In this document: one piece after another, positions 53,489-63,300 of the stretch
How positions within the stretch are numbered: the stretch's first letter is position 1
Layout: the number at the start of each line of letters is the position of its first letter
Assembly (NCBI RefSeq): GCF_014905415.1
Contig: NZ_BNEO01000002.1
Location: forward strand, 496,001-560,000
DNA: 64,000 nt
Direction: 5' to 3'
DNA from: Virgibacillus salexigens
GTDB lineage: Bacteria; Bacillota; Bacilli; Bacillales; Amphibacillaceae
Made by a program: the position numbers and the translations under genes
The notes under the pieces: model-generated
Database searches by the model: none
Told to the model about the DNA's origin: nothing
Seen by the model: only the letters and a program-made list of their open reading frames with translations

Positions 53489-53736
53489 ATGAATCTCCCT
53501 CATAAGCAAAGTTGTTTTTATTATTGTCAAGTCCTTTATATGTATTCAAAGTAAATCGAAGGTTTTTAAATTAGATTGCCATCTTATTGACAGGCGAATT
53601 ACTCAGTTCAAAGGAAGAGTATTAGGTCAGACGATGGTGAAAAATTGATTTATATAAATAACACATAAGACAACTATTATACGACATATTGTAAGTTGGA
53701 AGTATAATGACAATTTACAATAAGGGAGTGTACCGC

Positions 53737-54597
53737 ATGTTTTATCATGTGAAGGAATTACAATACCATGCTAAACCAGATCGACCTGATCCTGTATATG
53801 CCAAGAAACTGCAGGAAATTTTAGGAGGGCAGTTTGGCGAAATTTCGGTTATGATGCAATACTTATTTCAAGGCTGGAATACAAGAGGGGATGGGAAGTA
53901 TAAAGATTTATTAATGGATACAGGAACGGAAGAAATTGCTCATGTTGAGATGATTGCAACCATGATAGCTAGGTTATTAGATGGTGCTCCAGATGTAGAA
54001 TTGGAAGATGCAGTGAAAGATCCGGTAGTTGCTGCGATTATAGGTGGAACGAATCCGCAGCAAGCTATTGTTTCTGGGTTAGGTGCTATGCCTGTAGATA
54101 GTGTAGGAAACCGATGGACGGCTAGTTATGTAGCGGCAAGTGGAAACTTGTTAGCTGATTTCAGAGCAAATCTAAATGCAGAATCTCAAGGCCGCCTGCA
54201 AGTAGCTCGACTATATGAAATGACGAATGATGCTGGTGTTCGTGATATGCTCTCCTGGTTGTTAGCCCGCGATACGATGCATCAAAATCAATGGTATGCA
54301 GCTATATGTGAATTGGAAGAAAAAGAAAACATTGTAGTACCAAGCACGTTTCCTAGAGAATTAGAGAAACAACAAGTTTCCTATACGCTATTTAATCTAT
54401 CTCAGGGAGACGCAAGCGCCGAGGGACGCTGGGCTCATGGCCCGAGTATGGACGGATATGGTACATTCAACTACGTAGATCGACCAATTGCTTTTGGAGG
54501 AGTACCTCATTTAGAACCAGCACCACCATATATTTACGATACACCGCTGTGGGCGCTTCGTAAATCTGATGATCCGCCCGGACCAAGTATGAAATAA
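53737..54597 (+). CDS. Manganese catalase
   Basis: This protein of about 286 residues is of the non-haem di-manganese catalase family, decomposing hydrogen peroxide to water and oxygen. Likely metal ligands are in QFGEISVMMQYLFQGWN (Glu), GTEEIAHVEMIATMI (E-x-x-H) and ARDTMHQNQWYAAI plus LNAESQGRLQVARLYEM. Length matches YdbD-type enzymes rather than the shorter coat protein CotJC. AAGGGAGTG precedes ATG 53737. Confidence 0.9.
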   Translation: MFYHVKELQYHAKPDRPDPVYAKKLQEILGGQFGEISVMMQYLFQGWNTRGDGKYKDLLMDTGTEEIAHVEMIATMIARLLDGAPDVELEDAVKDPVVAAIIGGTNPQQAIVSGLGAMPVDSVGNRWTASYVAASGNLLADFRANLNAESQGRLQVARLYEMTNDAGVRDMLSWLLARDTMHQNQWYAAICELEEKENIVVPSTFPRELEKQQVSYTLFNLSQGDASAEGRWAHGPSMDGYGTFNYVDRPIAFGGVPHLEPAPPYIYDTPLWALRKSDDPPGPSMK

Positions 54598-54607
54598 TAG
54601 TTTTTCA

Positions 54608-54850
54608 TCATTTCCAAAGATACCAATTTTCTTCTTTTTTTATTTTATATAATTCACCTATTCTTTCTTCCACGAATCCTTTTTCTTTTAAACATTTTAA
54701 ATAATAGGCAATATGATGTCGATCCTCATTGCTTTGTACATCATCTATTGCAATAAATTTGGGATAATTCTTGTTTAGTTCAATAAGTAAGCTGATCTCA
54801 ATTAAAGAACATTTCATATGTATAGCATTTTTTAAATATCTTTCCATCAT
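54608..54850 (-). CDS. Small hypothetical protein, possible winged-helix
   Basis: This 80-residue soluble protein has LIEISLLIELNKNYPKFIAI, RHHIAYYLKCLKEKGFVEER and IGELYKIKKEENWYLWK, a helix-helix-strand pattern suggestive of a small winged helix. AGAGAGTGAT precedes ATG 54850/54847. It converges with the catalase gene with only 10 bases between. Family not recognised. Confidence 0.55.
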   Translation of the reverse strand: MMERYLKNAIHMKCSLIEISLLIELNKNYPKFIAIDDVQSNEDRHHIAYYLKCLKEKGFVEERIGELYKIKKEENWYLWK

Positions 54851-54987
54851 TTAATCACTCTCTTACGATGTAAATACCAAGTAATTATAGCAAAGTGGCT
54901 GCATATAAAATAGCTATATAACCTATTTTTTACAAAAATTTAAAAGTGTAGATATATGTAGAAATTAAGAAGGGAGCCTTCTTAATT

Positions 54988-55287
54988 TCATCGATTTGTT
55001 TGATTTGGTCGGATGATATCATTAACTTCTTTGACAGATGGTTTTTTTCTTTTAGAAATTAAATCGTCTAGCTTCTTCACAGCATCATCAAACTCACGAT
55101 CGGATATCTGCTTTGAAGCTAACATTGAGCAAAGCATAGCATAAGCCATCGGTGTTGTATCTACAATTACATTTACATCTACATCGGAATTACCGCTGTG
55201 TCTTACGGTAGATTTGTTTGAAATTTGATTATCGGAGTGACCATTTTCATTCGGCCGGATTGGAAATAAATTGTTTGCTCTTGGCAA
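54988..55287 (-). CDS. Hypothetical protein, possibly spore-associated
   Basis: This 99-residue protein starts at TTG 55287, preceded by GTGAGGG. It has an Asn/Ser-rich N-terminal half (NENGHSDNQISNKSTVRHSG) followed by NSDVDVNVIVDTTPMAYAML and a helical end with ISDREFDDAVKKLDDLISKR. It lies directly downstream of the Asn/Asp-rich gene at 55354. The two may form a spore-coat-type unit; that is inference from composition only. Confidence 0.5.
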   Translation of the reverse strand: MPRANNLFPIRPNENGHSDNQISNKSTVRHSGNSDVDVNVIVDTTPMAYAMLCSMLASKQISDREFDDAVKKLDDLISKRKKPSVKEVNDIIRPNQTNR

Positions 55288-55351
55288 TGAGTTTCCCTCA
55301 CTTTCTAAATAAAGGTAGTGGGATATGAGACATATCCCACTTTCTTAATGC

Positions 55352-55654
55352 TTAATAGTCACATTTCTTCTTTTTCTTCTTCTTCTTCTTTCTATCTGAA
55401 TCACCAGCTTCGGATTCTTCATCAGAATCTGAACCACATTTCACATAGGAATTACCGCTATTAGAGACTTTTGCAAAGTTAAAATTACGATTTTTGTTCT
55501 TTAAATCGTTGTCGTTATCATTGTCGTTATCGTTTTCGTTAAAGAAGAATTCTCCGTCGAAGCTATCACCATTAGCATCAGTTACACCTTCTACATCGTC
55601 ATTAGAGTTGTCAAAAACGCGGTTGTTTCTTCCACAGTTATGCTTTCTCCACAT
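55352..55654 (-). CDS. Asn/Asp- and Lys-rich low-complexity protein
   Basis: ATG 55654, preceded by GGAGG, encodes about 100 residues. It starts MWRKHNCGRNNRVFDNSNDD, has a run of Asn-Asp dipeptides (NENDNDNDNDNDL), then SNSGNSYVKCGSDSDEESEA and a stretch of nine Lys before the final CDY. Three Cys and the acidic and basic blocks resemble spore-coat or crust proteins of Bacillus, but no family is recognised. The DN repeats come from a tandem six-base DNA repeat and the Lys run from AAG/AAA codons, so length may vary between strains. Confidence 0.6.
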   Translation of the reverse strand: MWRKHNCGRNNRVFDNSNDDVEGVTDANGDSFDGEFFFNENDNDNDNDNDLKNKNRNFNFAKVSNSGNSYVKCGSDSDEESEAGDSDRKKKKKKKKKCDY

Positions 55655-55699
55655 ATCATCTTTTCCTCCTTTTCGTTGAGATAATGCTATTATATTCAA

Positions 55700-56078
55700 G
55701 CAACGAGAAGCTGAAATGGCTTGTGTCTTATGTCAAAAGTTTGTTTTACTAGAAAAGATGACGTAAATCCATAGAATACAAGGTTTTGGTAATTGAAAAT
55801 AAGGTAACTGTCTAGGAAGTATTTGGCTCATTTATGGGTAATAGAGGAGAAACTAGCGAAGATGACCAGCCCGTAATAGGCATTCAGATAAGGGAAATAT
55901 GTAAAACAGCTGTTAGGAAAAAGGCAGTTGTCTTAATTAATACCTTCAATGATAATAGCTTGTAGGTCGGACATGGACCGACAAGCAATAGTTTGTCTTT
56001 CATAAACAGCTCTCCTATACTTGGTCTTCCTTATTTGAAGATGCGGTTTTTGTTTACCACTTGATTACTGTTGTAGCA
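55700..56078. other. Gap with a hairpin
   Basis: GCTTGTAGGTC (from 55958) pairs with GACCGACAAGC (to 55986) imperfectly. No gene is recognised between the Asn/Asp-rich gene and lexA. Confidence 0.45.
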
Positions 56079-56104
56079 AAAAAACTGCCAAGCGGCAGTT
56101 TTTA
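56079..56104 (-). terminator. Terminator overlapping the end of lexA
   Basis: AAAACTGCC and GGCAGTTTT pair around AAGC, with A-run and T-run on either side; it covers the lexA stop. Confidence 0.75.
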
Positions 56105-56725
56105 ATGAATAGTACGATATAATCCAATTACCTTCCCTAGGATGGTAACATTATCATAAATTAATGGTTCCATCATTGCATTTTCAGGTTGGAGACGTAT
56201 GTGGTCTTTTTCTTTAAAGAATCGTTTCACAGTTGCTTCATCTTCATCTGTCATCGCAACAACAATATCACTATTTTGTGCTGTGTTTTGCTGCTTAACA
56301 ATAACCATATCCCCATCTAAAATTCCCGCTTCAATCATACTTTCACCTTCAATCACCAATACAAATAAATTATCTTCTGGATTGGCACTAGTAGTTGGAA
56401 GCGGAATAAATTCTTCAATATTTTCTACCGCTGTTATCGGTAATCCAGCCGTAACTTTACCAATAACTGGGGCATACCTCGCTTCCTCTCTAGGAATTTG
56501 ACTATCGTCTGAAAGATCAATCACTTCAATTGCTCGTGGTTTCGTAGGGTCTCTGCGAATATACCCCTTACTTTCTATTCTTGATAAATGTCCATGAACA
56601 GTTGAACTAGATGCTAGACCAACAGCTTCAGCGATTTCACGGACAGAAGGCGGATATCCTTTTTTCGTTACTTCATCTTTAATATAATCAAGTATCATTT
56701 GTTGTCTTTTTGATAGTTTGGTCAT
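56102..56725 (-). CDS. lexA: SOS repressor LexA
   Basis: This 207-residue protein has an N-terminal winged helix ([40 protein letters not shown]) and the self-cleaving S24 domain. The Ala-Gly cleavage site is in [10 protein letters not shown], the catalytic Ser in [16 protein letters not shown], and the Lys in [14 protein letters not shown]. It represses SOS genes and is inactivated through RecA after DNA damage. It is divergent from the small gene at 56891 with SOS boxes between them. Confidence 0.97.
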   Translation of the reverse strand: MTKLSKRQQMILDYIKDEVTKKGYPPSVREIAEAVGLASSSTVHGHLSRIESKGYIRRDPTKPRAIEVIDLSDDSQIPREEARYAPVIGKVTAGLPITAVENIEEFIPLPTTSANPEDNLFVLVIEGESMIEAGILDGDMVIVKQQNTAQNSDIVVAMTDEDEATVKRFFKEKDHIRLQPENAMMEPLIYDNVTILGKVIGLYRTIH

Positions 56726-56787
56726 GCATTGATCACCTCGCGCATAGAATTAATTATTACTAGTTTACCATCGGGTAATTCTAAATG

Positions 56788-56866
56788 CAAACGTTCGTTC
56801 GAAAAATCGGTTGACAAGATCATATGTTCGTGTAATACTATAAACAGGAAAACGAACAACTGTTCT
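56788..56866. promoter_or_regulatory. Three SOS (LexA/DinR) boxes with promoter
   Basis: Matches to CGAACNNNNGTTCG are at 56788-56801 (CAAACGTTCGTTCG), 56817-56830 (AGATCATATGTTCG) and 56853-56866 (CGAACAACTGTTCT). TTGACA (56811-56816) with TAATAC 16 bp on overlaps the middle box and should drive the plus-strand genes. This predicts LexA repression of both directions. Confidence 0.85.
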
Positions 56867-56890
56867 AAATGATGAGGAGGGATTTTTGCA

Positions 56891-56983
56891 ATGTTTCAGA
56901 AACTGACAAAAACAGACGCATTTTACCTCATAGCCTTTGCACTAACTTTAGGTTTCTTATATTATTCTATTATTACAAGTTAA
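56891..56983 (+). CDS. SOS-controlled 30-residue membrane microprotein at the yneA position
   Basis: ATG 56891, about 8 bases after GAGGAGGG, encodes MFQKLTKTDAFYLIAFALTL then GFLYYSIITS: a short basic N-terminus and one membrane helix. In B. subtilis this place between lexA and yneB is held by yneA, an SOS division inhibitor of about 100 residues with one membrane helix and an external LysM domain. Here only the membrane helix is present. It may still act as a membrane-bound division inhibitor, or be a reduced relic; position and SOS boxes support a role in damage-induced arrest. Confidence 0.7.
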   Translation: MFQKLTKTDAFYLIAFALTLGFLYYSIITS

Positions 56984-56996
56984 GGAATTTGGATAG

Positions 56997-57647
<651 letters not shown>

Positions 57648-57674
57648 ATATATGATAGGGTATAGGTAAGATAT

Positions 57675-57712
57675 AAAGGCAAGAGCAACGTTTGTGTTCT
57701 TGCCTTTTTATG
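57675..57712 (+). terminator. Hairpin terminator
   Basis: AAAGGCAAGAGCA pairs with TGTTCTTGCCTTT around ACGTTTG, one G-U pair; TTTATG follows. Confidence 0.8.
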
Positions 57713-57768
57713 TTGAACAACACTAAGAATTCGGAAGTCACTGATAAACTCTAATGGAGGTTATATAT

Positions 57769-57999
57769 ATGCTTTCTAAAGAAAAAATCGAACGTATTAA
57801 TGCGTTAGCAAAAAAGGCAAAAGCTGATGGGCTAACCGATAAGGAGAAGAAGGAACAACAAACATTACGCCAAGAGTACTTAAAAAATGTACGAAGTTCC
57901 TTCAAAAACCAATTTAAATCAATGAAGGTGGTAGATCCAAAAGGGAACGATGTAACACCTCAAAAAGTAAAGGATATGCAAAAAAAAGATAAAGAATAA
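57769..57999 (+). CDS. ynzC: DUF896 protein YnzC
   Basis: This 76-residue helical protein ([58 protein letters not shown]) matches the DUF896/YnzC two-helix family in length and sequence. ATG 57769 follows GGAGG; ATG 57754 lies upstream of that site and was rejected. It is small and cytosolic with unknown role; in B. subtilis it belongs to the SOS-linked yneA-yneB-ynzC unit, here separated by a terminator. Confidence 0.92.
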   Translation: MLSKEKIERINALAKKAKADGLTDKEKKEQQTLRQEYLKNVRSSFKNQFKSMKVVDPKGNDVTPQKVKDMQKKDKE

Positions 58000-58112
58000 A
58001 AATAAAGGAAAAGAAAAACAAATTAACGAAAATGTTGTTTTTGCTTGTGGCAACTAATGTTTCGTTATAAAATGATAAGAGTACAATGATGAAAAAGTGG
58101 AAGGGGTTTATT

Positions 58113-60116
58113 ATGTCGAATACTATTGAGCAACAATCTATTAATACAATTCGTACGTTGTCGATTGATGCTATTGAAAATGCTAATTCTGGTCATCCAG
58201 GTTTGCCAATGGGTGCAGCACCTATGGCTTATACACTTTGGACTGATTTTATGAATCATAATCCGAAGCATTCTAAGTGGTTCAATCGCGACCGCTTTGT
58301 TCTTTCAGCTGGACATGGTTCAATGCTGCTTTATAGTCTGTTGCACTTATCAGGGTATAATGTAACCATTGATGATCTGAAAGGCTTCCGTCAATGGGGA
58401 TCTAAAACTCCTGGGCACCCGGAGGTACATCATACGGATGGGGTAGAAGCGACAACAGGTCCACTTGGACAAGGTATTGCAATGTCTGTTGGAATGGCAA
58501 TGGCTGAAGCGCATCTTTCAGCGAAATTCAATAAAGACAACTTCAACATTGTTGATCACTACACCTATGCTATTGTAAGTGACGGTGATTTGATGGAAGG
58601 TATTTCCCATGAGGCTGCTTCCTTAGCAGGCCATTTAGGATTAGGGAAATTAATTGCCTTATATGATTCGAATGATATCTCACTTGATGGTGATTTAGAT
58701 CGTTCTTTCTCTGATAATACAGAAGAGCGTTTCAAAGCTTATGGATGGCAAGTCTTAACAGTAAAAGATGGAAATGATCTAGATGCTATACGAAATGCCA
58801 TCAAATTAGCTCAAGAAAATACAGAACAGCCTACTTTGATTGAAGTGAAAACCATTATTGGATATGGTTCACCGAATAAATCAGCATCAGCTGCATCTCA
58901 TGGCGCACCATTAGGTGGAGATGAAGTAAAATTAACAAAAGAATTCTATAAATGGACCCATGATGAGTTTCATGTCCCTGAGGAAGTTTATGAAGATTTT
59001 AATGAAAAAATTGTAAAAGATGGTGCTGAAGCGGAAGCATCATGGAACAAGTTATTGGATTCTTACAAGGAAACATATCCGGAACTTGCACAAGAATTTG
59101 AATTAGCATTAAAAGGTGATTTACCAGCAGGATGGGAAAAAGAATTACCAGTATTTGAACCAGAGCAGGATACATTAGCTACTCGTGCTTCATCTGGGAA
59201 AGTACTTAATGCCATTGCTGATACAGTTCCAAACTTCTTTGGCGGCAGTGCTGATTTAGCAGGTTCAAATAAGACGACGATTAATGAAGAAAATGATTTC
59301 TCACGTAATCATTATGCAGGAAGGAATATTTGGTTTGGTGTCCGTGAACATGCTATGGGCGCTGCATTAAATGGAATGGCATTGCATGGTGGATTGAATG
59401 TTTATGCTGGTACATTCTTTGTATTTAGTGATTATTTACGACCTGCAGTACGACTATCTTCTATTATGAATATGCCAGTAACCTATGTATTCACTCATGA
59501 TTCGATCGCAGTTGGTGAAGACGGTCCAACACACGAACCAATTGAACAATTAGCTTCATTACGAGCAATGCCAGGTCTATCGCTAATCAGACCAGCAGAT
59601 GGGAATGAAACTCAAGCTGCTTGGCGCTTAGCATTAGAATCAACTGATACGCCAACAGCGCTTGTATTAAGCAGACAAAATCTTCCTACTTTAGAAGGAA
59701 CGAAAGACAATGCATATGAAGGTGTAAAACAAGGAGCATATGTTATAAGTGACGCTGAAAAAGTGACACCAGATGCAATCTTAATTGCAACAGGCTCTGA
59801 AGTTCAATTAGCAATTAAATCTCAAGCTGCATTAAAAGAAAAAGGTATGGATGTACGAGTTGTAAGCATGCCATCTTGGGACCGTTTTAATTCTCAAGAT
59901 GATACGTATAAGCAAAAGATCCTTCCTGCAGAAGTGAAGAACCGTGTTGCAATCGAAATGGCTTCTCCATTTGGCTGGGAACGTTTCGTAGGTGAACATG
60001 GAAAAGTAATTGGTATTGATACATTTGGCGCTTCTGCTAAAGGAGAAAAAGTAATAGAAGAATATGGATTTACTGTAGATAATGTTGTTAAACAGGTAGA
60101 ATCTTACGTAGATTAA
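58113..60116 (+). CDS. tkt: Transketolase
   Basis: This protein of about 667 residues starts [20 protein letters not shown] with the [19 protein letters not shown] motif. The thiamine-diphosphate motif [12 protein letters not shown] (G-D-G...N-like) and [19 protein letters not shown] are visible. It moves two-carbon units between sugar phosphates in the pentose phosphate pathway. ATG 58113 follows GAAGGGG and matches the family length; the frame open to 58086 would add 9 residues. A terminator follows. Confidence 0.98.
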   Translation: MSNTIEQQSINTIRTLSIDAIENANSGHPGLPMGAAPMAYTLWTDFMNHNPKHSKWFNRDRFVLSAGHGSMLLYSLLHLSGYNVTIDDLKGFRQWGSKTPGHPEVHHTDGVEATTGPLGQGIAMSVGMAMAEAHLSAKFNKDNFNIVDHYTYAIVSDGDLMEGISHEAASLAGHLGLGKLIALYDSNDISLDGDLDRSFSDNTEERFKAYGWQVLTVKDGNDLDAIRNAIKLAQENTEQPTLIEVKTIIGYGSPNKSASAASHGAPLGGDEVKLTKEFYKWTHDEFHVPEEVYEDFNEKIVKDGAEAEASWNKLLDSYKETYPELAQEFELALKGDLPAGWEKELPVFEPEQDTLATRASSGKVLNAIADTVPNFFGGSADLAGSNKTTINEENDFSRNHYAGRNIWFGVREHAMGAALNGMALHGGLNVYAGTFFVFSDYLRPAVRLSSIMNMPVTYVFTHDSIAVGEDGPTHEPIEQLASLRAMPGLSLIRPADGNETQAAWRLALESTDTPTALVLSRQNLPTLEGTKDNAYEGVKQGAYVISDAEKVTPDAILIATGSEVQLAIKSQAALKEKGMDVRVVSMPSWDRFNSQDDTYKQKILPAEVKNRVAIEMASPFGWERFVGEHGKVIGIDTFGASAKGEKVIEEYGFTVDNVVKQVESYVD

Positions 60117-60127
60117 TGCATATATAA

Positions 60128-60161
60128 AGATGGTCTATATTGTTTAGACCATCTTTTTTTG
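60128..60161 (+). terminator. Terminator of tkt
   Basis: AGATGGTCTA pairs with TAGACCATCT around TATTGTT; TTTTTTT follows. Confidence 0.85.
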
Positions 60162-60254
60162 GCTTCGACAAAAGAAGTGGTTTTTTGTAATACAAACTGA
60201 CAGATTTTTAAATTAGAATACGTAATAATAGTTTTTATAGAGGAGGAAAAGACT

Positions 60255-60713
60255 ATGTATACGTATTCTATATTTTGGATAAAAGAAGAAGTAGCTACCC
60301 ATTACTTCCATAAAAGTGGCATCTTATATCGATTCTTCAAAGATTATCAAACAGATCCAGAAAGAGAGGATTTATCTAAACAGTTTAAATTTATTACGTA
60401 TGAATTTAATGAAAATGTAGTCATTGATTACCTCAAAAAAAATGAAACATTTACTATGATGAAGCAAGATAACCATCATACTTTAAAAATATATAACAAA
60501 GAAACCTATATTTCTTTACATATGAGTGAAAAACAATTAAAATTTCGTTGTAAAACATTACAGGATGCAGAAGCGTTGCTTTTCCCGATGTTACGCCAAT
60601 TTCAGCCATTACTCTTCATCGTTGGAGATAATATTCAAAATTTTGGTTGGATAGCACCACTTCTGAGATACAGTAAAACAGGAAGGGAACAAGTATTGTA
60701 TTCTTTTCTTTGA
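60255..60713 (+). CDS. sirA: Sporulation inhibitor of replication SirA
   Basis: This 152-residue protein matches YneE/SirA in length, order and sequence pattern (YTYSIFWIKEEVATHYFHKS, GILYRFFKDYQTDP, and the end RYSKTGREQVLYSFL). SirA binds DnaA domain I and blocks initiation of replication at the start of sporulation. GAGGAGG precedes ATG 60255. Its place between tkt and yneF is the standard one. Confidence 0.9.
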   Translation: MYTYSIFWIKEEVATHYFHKSGILYRFFKDYQTDPEREDLSKQFKFITYEFNENVVIDYLKKNETFTMMKQDNHHTLKIYNKETYISLHMSEKQLKFRCKTLQDAEALLFPMLRQFQPLLFIVGDNIQNFGWIAPLLRYSKTGREQVLYSFL

Positions 60714-60758
60714 TTTACTATACTGTATAGGAGACAACACGAAGGAGGAAAGCTTTAC

Positions 60759-60980
60759 ATGGACACGATTTGGGTCGTACTAATTGCTATAGCAGCATTA
60801 ATTGCTGGTGTTGCTCTTGGATTTTTCATTGCGAGAAAATATATGATGAGCTATTTAAAAAAGAATCCGCCAATTAATGAGCAAATGCTTCGTACGTTAA
60901 TGATGCAAATGGGGCAAAAGCCATCACAAAAGAAAATTAATCAAATGATGCGTGCAATGAACAATCAATCAGGAAAATAG
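60759..60980 (+). CDS. yneF: UPF0154 membrane protein YneF
   Basis: This 73-residue protein has one N-terminal helix ([20 protein letters not shown]) and the conserved tail [20 protein letters not shown] with [13 protein letters not shown]. This is the UPF0154/YneF family, of unknown function. GGAGG precedes ATG 60759. Confidence 0.95.
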   Translation: MDTIWVVLIAIAALIAGVALGFFIARKYMMSYLKKNPPINEQMLRTLMMQMGQKPSQKKINQMMRAMNNQSGK

Positions 60981-61018
60981 GCACTTATTGATATACTTAG
61001 AAGCGTTCATAGCGTCAA

Positions 61019-61062
61019 ATATACCCCTTACTTTTGTAACTCTATGAAGTAAGGGGTATTCT
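61019..61062 (+). terminator. Hairpin terminator after yneF
   Basis: ATACCCCTTACT pairs with AGTAAGGGGTAT across a loop of about 15 bases; TCTATT follows. Confidence 0.75.
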
Positions 61063-61165
61063 ATTGAAAAAAATAATGAATTTTTGGTTTATTGTCAAAT
61101 ATAAATAACGTAAGCAGGCTTGTCATTTGATACAATGAACACATCAAAATAGAAGGAGGGGGACA

Positions 61166-61870
61166 ATGTCTGAAATAAATATATTTATTGCCTTTGGAGC
61201 AGGATTTCTCTCTTTTATCTCTCCTTGTGTATTACCGCTTTATCCAGCTTTTCTTTCTTATATAACAGGGATGAGTGTAAGTGAATTAAAAGATGATAAT
61301 AAAATGCTTAACGTTAGAAGTATCTTACATACACTGTTCTTTCTATTAGGTTTTTCTGCAGTGTTTATTATGATGGGCTTTGTAAGCTCCAGCTTTTCGC
61401 AATTCTTATTAATGTATCAGGATATTATTCGGCAAATAGGTGCAATCCTAATTATCTTTTTCGGATTAGTAATTATTGGTGTATTAAATTTTGATTTTTT
61501 GATGAAAAATAAAAAAATCACTTTTAAAAATCGGCCTGCCGGGTTTGCTGGTTCCTTTTTAATTGGGTTAGCGTTTTCATTAGGGTGGACACCTTGTACT
61601 GGTCCTATATTAGGAATTGTACTATCGTTAGCAGCTACTAATCCGGATACGGGTATGCTCATGATGATCAGTTATATCTTAGGTTTTTCTGTACCTTTCT
61701 TTCTTTTGTCTTTCTTTATTGGTCGACTTACTTGGATCAAGAAACATAGCTCAAACCTAGTAAAGATTGGTGGTTATATTATGATTTTTATGGGGGTTGC
61801 TCTCTTCTTTGATTGGATGACCGCTTTAACTTCCTATTTGGCTGGATTATTTGGCTTTACTGGTTTCTAA
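61166..61870 (+). CDS. ccdA: Cytochrome c biogenesis protein CcdA
   Basis: This 234-residue membrane protein has six helices and the two conserved Cys of the DsbD/CcdA reductant channel: in LSFISPCVLPLYPAFLSYIT and in LGWTPCTGPILGIVLSLA. It passes electrons from thioredoxin across the membrane to keep apocytochrome c and spore-synthesis thiols reduced. GAAGGAGGGG precedes ATG 61166. It begins the ccd unit. Confidence 0.96.
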   Translation: MSEINIFIAFGAGFLSFISPCVLPLYPAFLSYITGMSVSELKDDNKMLNVRSILHTLFFLLGFSAVFIMMGFVSSSFSQFLLMYQDIIRQIGAILIIFFGLVIIGVLNFDFLMKNKKITFKNRPAGFAGSFLIGLAFSLGWTPCTGPILGIVLSLAATNPDTGMLMMISYILGFSVPFFLLSFFIGRLTWIKKHSSNLVKIGGYIMIFMGVALFFDWMTALTSYLAGLFGFTGF

Positions 61871-61935
61871 TGGATTTTCTTTTATTTTTATATTAAAATA
61901 AATAATATATACGCTATAAAAAGGGGCAACACACT

Positions 61936-62364
61936 ATGTACAAAACGAACGATCTTATCCTACGCACCACTACATCTCTAATTGCCTTTATATTACTAGG
62001 ATTTGCTGTTTATTTACTGCTTGCTGGTCATAATTCTCCGGGCGGTGGATTTGTAGGTGGTTTAATGACATCAGGTGCCATCCTACTAATGAATATGTCT
62101 TATGGGTTTGACGTTGTTAAGAAAGTATTACCAATTAATTTTACAAAATTAATTCCAATAGGGCTTGCTATTGCTGTTGGTACTGGAGTAGGATCTTTCC
62201 TATTTGATGTTCCATTTCTATCACAAACATTTGATTACTTTCACTTTCCTATTTTTGGGGAGATAGAATTAGCAACGGCAATGATCTTTGATGTAGGAGT
62301 TTATTTAACCGTCGTGGGTGTTATGATGACAATTATCTTAACGATAGCCAATGATAAGAAATAG
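61936..62364 (+). CDS. MrpB/MnhB-type antiporter subunit, stand-alone
   Basis: This 142-residue protein has four helices and the MnhB signature AGHNSPGGGFVGGLMTSGAI then LLMNMSYGF, the usual length and pattern of subunit B of Mrp-type Na+/H+ antiporters (PF04039). Normally mrpB lies in a seven-gene operon; no other mrp gene is in this window. Here it sits between ccdA and yneI, 65 bp after one and 14 bp before the other, so it is probably cotranscribed with the cytochrome c genes. The function as a lone subunit is unknown. Confidence 0.88.
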   Translation: MYKTNDLILRTTTSLIAFILLGFAVYLLLAGHNSPGGGFVGGLMTSGAILLMNMSYGFDVVKKVLPINFTKLIPIGLAIAVGTGVGSFLFDVPFLSQTFDYFHFPIFGEIELATAMIFDVGVYLTVVGVMMTIILTIANDKK

Positions 62365-62378
62365 TAGGAGGGAAGGCG

Positions 62379-62765
62379 ATGAGCAAGATTTTAGTTGTGG
62401 ATGATGCTAAATTTATGCGAACAACCCTTTCTACCTTATTGAAGCATAAACAACATGAAATAATTGGGGAAGCAGAAAATGGAGAAGAAGCGATCAGTCT
62501 CTATCAAGAATTGCGACCAGACTTAGTACTGATGGATATAACTATGCCAGTCATGAACGGCATAGACGCCATTAAAGCAATTATGAATATGGATGAAAAC
62601 GCAATTATTATTGTGTGCTCTGCAATGGGTCAACAAAAGGTTGTCGTTGAAGCGATAGAATCGGGTGCCAGAGACTTTATTATGAAGCCTTTTGATGAGA
62701 ATCGTGTAATTGATACAGTCAATCGCGTGCTGAATTTACAGGATGAATCCATGACGAGTAATTAG
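62379..62765 (+). CDS. yneI: CheY-like single-domain response regulator YneI
   Basis: This 128-residue protein is a lone receiver domain: KILVVDDAKFMRTTLSTLLK (acidic pair), phospho-acceptor Asp in DLVLMDITMPVMNGIDAIK, Ser in IIVCSAMGQQ and Lys in FIMKPFDENRV. It has no output domain. In B. subtilis the yneI gene (also called ccdB) lies between ccdA and ccdC; its role is unclear. TAGGAGGG precedes ATG 62379. Confidence 0.92.
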   Translation: MSKILVVDDAKFMRTTLSTLLKHKQHEIIGEAENGEEAISLYQELRPDLVLMDITMPVMNGIDAIKAIMNMDENAIIIVCSAMGQQKVVVEAIESGARDFIMKPFDENRVIDTVNRVLNLQDESMTSN

Positions 62766-62788
62766 GCAATAGAAAGAGTGATTACATA

Positions 62789-63268
62789 ATGTTTTGGTTC
62801 ATTGCAACGACAGTAGGTGCTGCTATTATGGCGGTATCTATGATTTTTATACGGCTAAAAGCTGCTAAGAAACCTGCTTCCGTAAAGAAAATTATTCTAC
62901 CTCCATTTTTTATGAGTACAGGTGCGCTAATGTTTTTGTTTCCCGTATTTCAAATAAGCTGGTATCAGGTAGTTGAAGCAATTGCAGTTGGAATGATTTG
63001 TTCTATCTTTTTAATAAAAACATCCAAGTTTGAAATAAGGGATCAAGATATCTATTTAATCCCTTCAAAATCGTTTATTTTTATTCTATGTGGTCTACTT
63101 ATTTTTCGAATTGCTGTTAAAGTTGCGATTGGAAGCCATATATCAGTTGGAGAAACGAGCGGAATGTTTTTCATGTTAGCTTTCGGAATGATTGTAACTT
63201 GGAGGCTGGCTATGCTTTATAAATATCTACAACTGGAGAAGCAGTTAAATATGAAAATAAATTCATAA
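62789..63268 (+). CDS. ccdC: Membrane protein CcdC (YneJ)
   Basis: This 159-residue protein has four to five helices with SVKKIILPPFFMSTGALMFL and a C-terminal helix FGMIVTWRLAMLYKYLQLEK, matching the CcdC/YneJ family. It follows yneI by 23 bases in the same order as in B. subtilis. The role in cytochrome c maturation is inferred from its neighbours. Confidence 0.9.
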   Translation: MFWFIATTVGAAIMAVSMIFIRLKAAKKPASVKKIILPPFFMSTGALMFLFPVFQISWYQVVEAIAVGMICSIFLIKTSKFEIRDQDIYLIPSKSFIFILCGLLIFRIAVKVAIGSHISVGETSGMFFMLAFGMIVTWRLAMLYKYLQLEKQLNMKINS

Positions 63269-63300
63269 AAAGCGCCAGGATAATCCTGGCGCTTTTATTT
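63267..63300. terminator. Bidirectional terminator between ccdC and yneK
   Basis: AAAAGCGCCAGGA pairs with TCCTGGCGCTTTT around TAA, with A-run and T-run; it ends both convergent genes. Confidence 0.85.

Noticed and set aside
55494..55679. Plus-strand frame rich in Ser-Leu repeats
   Set aside because: It is the mirror of the Asn-Asp repeats of the minus-strand gene, which has the ribosome site and start codon.
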